Of a stretch of 64,000 nucleotides of DNA, positions 59,665 to 64,000 are shown piece after piece (position 1 is the first letter of the stretch; every line of letters begins with the position of its first letter). This DNA is from Pseudomonas synxantha (GTDB lineage: Bacteria; Pseudomonadota; Gammaproteobacteria; Pseudomonadales; Pseudomonadaceae). Location: NCBI RefSeq assembly GCF_900105675.1, contig NZ_LT629786.1, positions 2,542,001-2,606,000 on the forward strand. Direction: 5' to 3'. The position numbers and the translations under genes were made by a program. Below the pieces are notes generated by a model, which saw only the letters and a list, made by a program, of their open reading frames with translations, was not told the origin of the DNA and searched no databases.

Positions 59665-59994
59665 TTATTTACGCGCCACCTTATACCGCAAACAATCCTG
59701 ATAAAAGCTCTTGCGAATCGCCTCCGGCTTAAGCCGTGAACGACTGTCATAGGTCTGTTCGGTAATGCCCATGGCCATCATGCGCATCCACGATTTGTTG
59801 AACTTGATGCTTTGGATCTTCTGCCGAGCGGCGTACAGCGACACCCCGGAGAGCTTGAGTTCCTGGGCCCTGGCGGCAGTGCCCGCGCCCCAGCTGCACA
59901 TGTACTTGTCGCCCTCGCGCAATTCCCGGGCCTGCACGGCAGCCACGCCGCCGGCCAGGGAGCAGGCAATCAGCATCATTCCCACAGTGCGCAT
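59665..59994 (-). CDS. Exported protein of unknown function, 109 aa
   Basis: A signal peptide (MRTVGMMLIACSLAGGVAAV, cleavage near VQA) precedes a basic mature domain of about 85 residues with two cysteines (KYMCSWGAG and YQDCLRYK) that could form a disulfide. GAGG lies six bases before the ATG at 59994. I do not recognise a family. It is monocistronic, between the GNAT gene and the methyltransferase operon. Confidence 0.68.
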   Translation of the reverse strand: MRTVGMMLIACSLAGGVAAVQARELREGDKYMCSWGAGTAARAQELKLSGVSLYAARQKIQSIKFNKSWMRMMAMGITEQTYDSRSRLKPEAIRKSFYQDCLRYKVARK

Positions 59995-60114
59995 TTGCAT
60001 CCTCGCCTAACCACCTGAAAATAAAAGCGATTTTGGCGAGGATTTAGTTACAAAGGGGCCACTAATTTGCCTTACTGTACGAACTTCAGGCAGCCGTCGC
60101 AGGCATGGCCCACG

Positions 60115-61188
60115 TCAGGGCTTGAGTTCGAACAACGCCGGCATCGGCGGCCACTCCGAAGGCACTTTGCGGAAGTGGCTGAACCCGGCCTCTTGCGCCA
60201 TCTGGCGGGCGCGCTTCTCGCCCATGAACGCTCCCAGGCCTGCCCCGCCATGGGACAGCGAGCAGGTCATGCAATAGAGGGTGCTCTGCGGGTACATCAC
60301 CCGGCCAAACAGGTTCATGTTCTCGTGCAGCTCTTCGGACAGGTTGAGTTCGACCATCAGGTAGGTGCCGTCTGCGGCCGTGGCTGCGCGCAGGTCCTTG
60401 AGCATTTGCTGGGGGTCGGTGGCGTCGTGGATCACCACGAAGGTGGTCACGAAGTCGAATTGCTGGCCGCGCAGCGCATCGGAATCGTTCACCTCGAACT
60501 GCACCCGGTCGCCCACGCCGGCCGCCTCGGCGTTGGCCCGCGCCAACTCGATAGAGGGCAAGTGGAAGTCGCAGCCGACAATCCGCGCCTCGGGGTAGGC
60601 CTTGGCCATGGTGATCGCCGCCAGGCCGGCGCCGCAGCCGAAGTCGAGCACACTGCCGCCAGTCTTGAGTTTCTCTTCCACGCCGTCCAGGGAGGGGATC
60701 CAGTGCTGCACCAGGTAGTGCTTGTACCAGGGCATGGTCATGCGCTCCATGCCTTTCCAGGTCTCCAGCGGGAACGCCTCTTCGGCGCAGCCGCCGCCAT
60801 TACGGAACGCTTCGATGACCTTGGGCGCCATGCTCACGAACGGCACGCTCAACTGAATGATGCCGCCGGCGAAATACGGCGAGTCTTCATCGGCGAGCAC
60901 CGGCACGAACTCCGCAGGCATCTGGTAACGGCGGGTGGGCGCGTCGTAGGTCACATAGCTGCCGGTGACCATGCTGCCCAGCCATTCACGCAGGTAGCGG
61001 GCGTTGTAGCCGGTCTTCTGCGCCAGCTCCTCCAGGGTCACCGCCTCGCCGTCGGCCAGGGCCTTGAACAAGCCGAGCTGGTCGCCGATATAGAGCATGG
61101 CGCCGCGCAGGGTGTTGCCGTAGTCCTCCATGATGCGCGCCGAAAACTGTTGAACCTTGGCTTTATCAACTGCCATAACGTTTGACAT
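60115..61188 (-). CDS. SAM-dependent methyltransferase, probable fluopsin C-type pathway enzyme, 357 aa
   Basis: An N-terminal winged-helix dimerisation domain (LRGAMLYIGDQLGLFKALAD, LEELAQKTGYNARYLREWL) precedes a Rossmann methyltransferase domain. Its SAM motif is VLDFGCGAGLAAITMAKAYP, followed by FVTTFVVIHDATDPQQML. AAGGAG lies six bases before the ATG. It is the last gene of a minus-strand operon after two fumarase-superfamily lyases. Fluopsin C synthesis in P. aeruginosa uses two lyases, two iron-dependent enzymes and a methyltransferase, and this gene would be the methyltransferase. Methyltransferase identity is firm; the pathway is inferred from context. Confidence 0.85.
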   Translation of the reverse strand: MSNVMAVDKAKVQQFSARIMEDYGNTLRGAMLYIGDQLGLFKALADGEAVTLEELAQKTGYNARYLREWLGSMVTGSYVTYDAPTRRYQMPAEFVPVLADEDSPYFAGGIIQLSVPFVSMAPKVIEAFRNGGGCAEEAFPLETWKGMERMTMPWYKHYLVQHWIPSLDGVEEKLKTGGSVLDFGCGAGLAAITMAKAYPEARIVGCDFHLPSIELARANAEAAGVGDRVQFEVNDSDALRGQQFDFVTTFVVIHDATDPQQMLKDLRAATAADGTYLMVELNLSEELHENMNLFGRVMYPQSTLYCMTCSLSHGGAGLGAFMGEKRARQMAQEAGFSHFRKVPSEWPPMPALFELKP

Positions 61189-61225
61189 GTGTCGCTCCTT
61201 GATAAGTCTGTGGGGTGATCAATGC

Positions 61226-62674
61226 TTAGCGGGCCGCCAGTTTGGACAGCACGTTGTCGACGATACGGTCGGACATGCCCAGGTGGGTCCTGGGCTCGAA
61301 CAGCCGAGCCAGTGCGCCGGTGTCCATGGCGGCAACCACCCGCGCATCAGCCTCGATCGCGGTGCGGATCGACACGTGATTGCGCTGGCTCGCCTGGGAC
61401 ACTTCAAAGATGATTTCGTAGGCGCTGCTCTTGCCCAGCTTGCGCGCCATTTCGAACACCACGGCTTCGGTGCAGATGGCATCGCCGTAGGCGTGGGCGG
61501 TGCACTCCATCTTCTGCACGTTCACAGTGAGCCCCTCGATGGTGTCGGTGAGGATCGACAGCGCCATCAGCGCATAGTGGGAAACATCCGCGACCGCGCA
61601 CCACTCCAGGCGGGTGCCGCGGTAATCGCGCTCGTGTTCGAGGATCATCGCGTCCAGCGCGAGCATGACCTGGGCCTTGGCCAGCCGCGCCAGCACCACC
61701 ACCTGCTCGCAGCCTTCCGGGTTGCGTTTGTGCGGCATGGTGCTGCTGCCGATCTGCTGATCGCTCCAGCCCACTTCCACTTCAGCGATTTCCCAGCGAT
61801 TGAGCGTACGGATTTCATCGGCTACCCGAGCCAACGAGGCCGTGACCATGGCCAGGGTGCTGACGAACTCCGCGACCCGGTCACGGGACACGTGCCAGCC
61901 GGTCAAGGGCACCTGCAATGACAAGCGCTCGGCAAAACGCTCCAGCATCGGTATCGCCTCCGGACCGAACGCGGCCATGGTGCCGACCCCGCCGAACAGT
62001 TGCACCACCAGCACGCGCTGGCGTGCCTCGGCCAGGCGCTGGCGATGGCGCAGCAGCTCGTCGATCCAGCCGGCGACCTTCAGCCCGAAGGTGGTCGGCA
62101 ACGCCGGGATCGAGTGCGTCCTGGCGACCATCAGCGAATCACGGTGCGCATCGGCCAGCGTCGACAATTTGCCCAGCAAGGTTTCCAGGGCCTGGTCCAT
62201 GGCGTCGAGGACATCGCGCATTTCCAGGGACTGGGCGGTGTCCTGGATGTCCTGGGTGGTGGCGCCGTAGTGCACGTATTCGCGGGCACTCGGGCTGCAG
62301 TTCTTTTGCAGGGCGCTGAGCAATGGCATCAGCGAATGACCGGTAGCCGCCACGCCATCGGCCAACTGGCGCACATTGATGCCCGACAGCAACGCGGCTT
62401 TTTCGATGTCCAGGGCCGCCTCACGCGGGATGATATTGACATCGGCCTGGGCCATGGCCAGTGCGGCTTCAACATCCAGCCAGCGTTGCAGGCGGCAATG
62501 GCTGCAGAAGATCTTGCGGCTCTGCGGGCCGGCATAGCCTGAACCGTGGGTTTTCGAGTCGAGGATGTGGCTGTGTTCATGCCGGCACTGTTCGCCGTCA
62601 TGACCCAGGCCCGGGTGTTCCGAACGTGCGGTGCAAGACGCACGGGCTGCCATTTCCAACGTTTGCGCATCCAT
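61226..62674 (-). CDS. Fumarase/adenylosuccinate lyase-superfamily lyase with Cys/His-rich N-terminus, 482 aa
   Basis: This is an aspartase/fumarase-fold lyase with the signature GSSTMPHKRNP and the blocks EYVHYGATTQDIQDTAQS and VARTHSIPALPTTFGLKVAG. Typical family sequence begins near residue 36 (HILDSKTHGSG). Before and around it lies an extension with four Cys (14, 30, 57, 60) and seven His in 60 residues, including HEHSH and FCSHC, suggestive of metal binding. The ATG at 62674 overlaps the previous stop (TGATG) with GGAGGG six bases upstream, so the long start is well supported. It pairs with a second lyase, as in the fluopsin C operon, where lyases act on cysteine-fumarate chemistry. Confidence 0.87.
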   Translation of the reverse strand: MDAQTLEMAARASCTARSEHPGLGHDGEQCRHEHSHILDSKTHGSGYAGPQSRKIFCSHCRLQRWLDVEAALAMAQADVNIIPREAALDIEKAALLSGINVRQLADGVAATGHSLMPLLSALQKNCSPSAREYVHYGATTQDIQDTAQSLEMRDVLDAMDQALETLLGKLSTLADAHRDSLMVARTHSIPALPTTFGLKVAGWIDELLRHRQRLAEARQRVLVVQLFGGVGTMAAFGPEAIPMLERFAERLSLQVPLTGWHVSRDRVAEFVSTLAMVTASLARVADEIRTLNRWEIAEVEVGWSDQQIGSSTMPHKRNPEGCEQVVVLARLAKAQVMLALDAMILEHERDYRGTRLEWCAVADVSHYALMALSILTDTIEGLTVNVQKMECTAHAYGDAICTEAVVFEMARKLGKSSAYEIIFEVSQASQRNHVSIRTAIEADARVVAAMDTGALARLFEPRTHLGMSDRIVDNVLSKLAAR

Positions 62675-64000
62675 CACATACCCTCCATTGCGTACTGGGA
62701 CTGACCGGTATTGCCTTGGGTTTCTACTAACCCTTCAAGACGGGGTATCGCTTTATTCGCCACCAGGTCGACCATGTCTGCCGCCAGCCCGGTGTAGGCC
62801 GCCGGGTCAAGCAGGTCGTCCAGCACTTGGCGACTGAAACAGCCGTGCAGGCGCGAGTCGTTGAGCAGGGCTTCGCGAAAAGGACGACCCTCGACCTGGG
62901 CCTGCTGGGCTATTTCGTGGACCAGCTGATGAGCCGTCTGCTTGCCGAACCGTGGCGCCAGCGCGAGCATGATGCGCTCCGACAGAATCAGCCCGCCGAG
63001 CATGTCGAGGTTGCTGCGCATGCGCGTTTCGCGCACATCCAGCCCGGCCAGCAGGACACCCTCCATACGGGCGAGCAAGGCGCCGGCGTAGATGAACAGC
63101 TCCGGCAAAGCCGCCCATTCAATGCGCCACGTGGTGCCGTCGCGCTCATGCAACTGGAACGCCGCATCAGTCAGCGCAAGCATCTGCGCGCGCACCAGCC
63201 GCGACAGCGCACTGATCAGGTCCACCGTCGACGGGTTCTGCTTGTGGGGCATGGTGCTGCTCCCCACCTGCCCTGCCCGGCGGCCTTCACGCACCTCATC
63301 GATCTCGGTGCGTTGCAGGTGGTAGATCTCATTGGCGACGCGGCCCAGGGTCGCCGACGCCTGGACCAGCAGCCACGCCGCCTCCAGGATGCGGTCGCGG
63401 GCGCTGTGCCAACTGCTCAACGGTGCCCCCAGGCCGAGACTTTCCAGGGTGCGGCGCTGCACCTCCAAACCCTGCGGGCCAAGCGCCGCCAGGGTGCCCA
63501 CGGCGCCGGTCAGGTTGCCCACCATGACACGGGCATACGCCTCGTCGAAGCGCTCGAGGTGGCGATCGATCTCATCGACCCACACCGCGACCTTGTAGCC
63601 AAACGTGGTGGGCAATGCTTGTTGCCCATGGGTGCGGGCGACCATCGGCGTGTGCTTGTGCCGCAGGGCGAGCGTGAGCAAATGCCCACGGATCGCGTGC
63701 AAGCGCTGCAACACCAGGCCCCAGGCATCGCGCACTTGCAGGATCAGCCCAGTGTCGAGGATGTCCTGGGTGGTCACGCCGTAATGCACGTACTCACCCC
63801 AGCCATCGGCGCACAAGGCCTCGAGGGCGCGAAGGGTCGGCACCAGGATATGCCCGGTCTCCATGCTCTGGCGCCCCAGGGCGTCGAGGTCCAGCAGTTC
63901 CACGCTGGCCACACGGGCGATTTCCCGCGCAGCTTCGTGAGGGATGATGCCCATCTGCGCCTGGGTGGCCGCCAGCGCTGTTTCTACATCGAGCCACTTC
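62674..64000 (-). CDS. Fumarase/adenylosuccinate lyase-superfamily lyase (5'-truncated by window edge)
   Basis: This is the second lyase of the operon. The frame runs to the window edge; KWLDVETALAATQAQMGIIP is the typical N-terminal region, so only about 30-40 residues are missing. The signature GSSTMPHKQNP and the blocks EYVHYGVTTQDILDTGLILQ and VARTHGQQALPTTFGYKVAV are intact. Its stop overlaps the start of the downstream lyase by one base. Sequence similarity to that lyase is moderate, so the two probably catalyse different steps, for example conjugate formation and cleavage. Genes for iron-dependent oxygenases are expected upstream, beyond 64000, if the pathway assignment is right. Confidence 0.88.
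   Translation of the reverse strand, partial: KWLDVETALAATQAQMGIIPHEAAREIARVASVELLDLDALGRQSMETGHILVPTLRALEALCADGWGEYVHYGVTTQDILDTGLILQVRDAWGLVLQRLHAIRGHLLTLALRHKHTPMVARTHGQQALPTTFGYKVAVWVDEIDRHLERFDEAYARVMVGNLTGAVGTLAALGPQGLEVQRRTLESLGLGAPLSSWHSARDRILEAAWLLVQASATLGRVANEIYHLQRTEIDEVREGRRAGQVGSSTMPHKQNPSTVDLISALSRLVRAQMLALTDAAFQLHERDGTTWRIEWAALPELFIYAGALLARMEGVLLAGLDVRETRMRSNLDMLGGLILSERIMLALAPRFGKQTAHQLVHEIAQQAQVEGRPFREALLNDSRLHGCFSRQVLDDLLDPAAYTGLAADMVDLVANKAIPRLEGLVETQGNTGQSQYAMEGM

Overview
The window is chromosomal DNA of a fluorescent Pseudomonas, most likely the P. fluorescens group. The evidence is uniformly high GC, Pseudomonas-type REP elements, and a gene backbone that follows, as I remember it, the P. 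aeruginosa order around PA1843-PA1807: metH, cysI-DUF934, ldcA, dnaQ, rnhA, a methyltransferase, gloB, mltD and the nppA1A2BCD transporter. Blocks of accessory genes are inserted between these core genes.

Layout. 1-3.3 kb: 3' part of metH. 3.4-15.5 kb: two giant convergent toxin-like genes, a 1596-aa DUF6543-type protein and a 2406-aa leucine-rich-repeat protein ending in a NEL-type E3 ubiquitin ligase domain. 15.6-21.3 kb: a small membrane protein, a periplasmic binding protein, a 37-aa membrane peptide, sulfite reductase (cysI-DUF934), and a MerR regulator divergent from an Old Yellow Enzyme. 21.5-27.2 kb: a type VI secretion island (tssL, vgrG, a VRR-NUC-like nuclease effector, a two-part immunity protein). 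27.3-31.7 kb: poxB, an FMN reductase, two small unknown proteins and a LysR regulator. 31.8-36.0 kb: a 1411-aa toxin with a DXD glycosyltransferase domain. 36.1-43.5 kb: housekeeping genes (GNAT, ldcA, dnaQ, rnhA, methyltransferase, gloB, mltD). 43.7-51.1 kb: the five-gene npp ABC transporter operon. 51.3-54.8 kb: a 1162-aa protein colinear with the body of the glycosyltransferase toxin but without its C-terminal part. 54.9-60.0 kb: AraC, LysE, RNase T2, Gfo/Idh/MocA dehydrogenase, NUDIX, GNAT and small proteins, plus a candidate small RNA. 60.1-64.0 kb: a minus-strand operon of a methyltransferase and two fumarase-superfamily lyases that runs off the window.

The last operon is the strongest lead. 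Two adjacent lyases plus a methyltransferase match the enzyme set described for fluopsin C, a copper-thiohydroxamate antibiotic (flc genes, PA3515-PA3519 in P. aeruginosa), which also needs two iron-dependent enzymes. Those two genes would lie just beyond position 64000. Together with three large toxins, a toxin-body homologue and a T6SS effector-immunity pair, the accessory content of this window is dominated by antagonism and host interaction. All function calls rest on motif recognition by eye; no database search was run.
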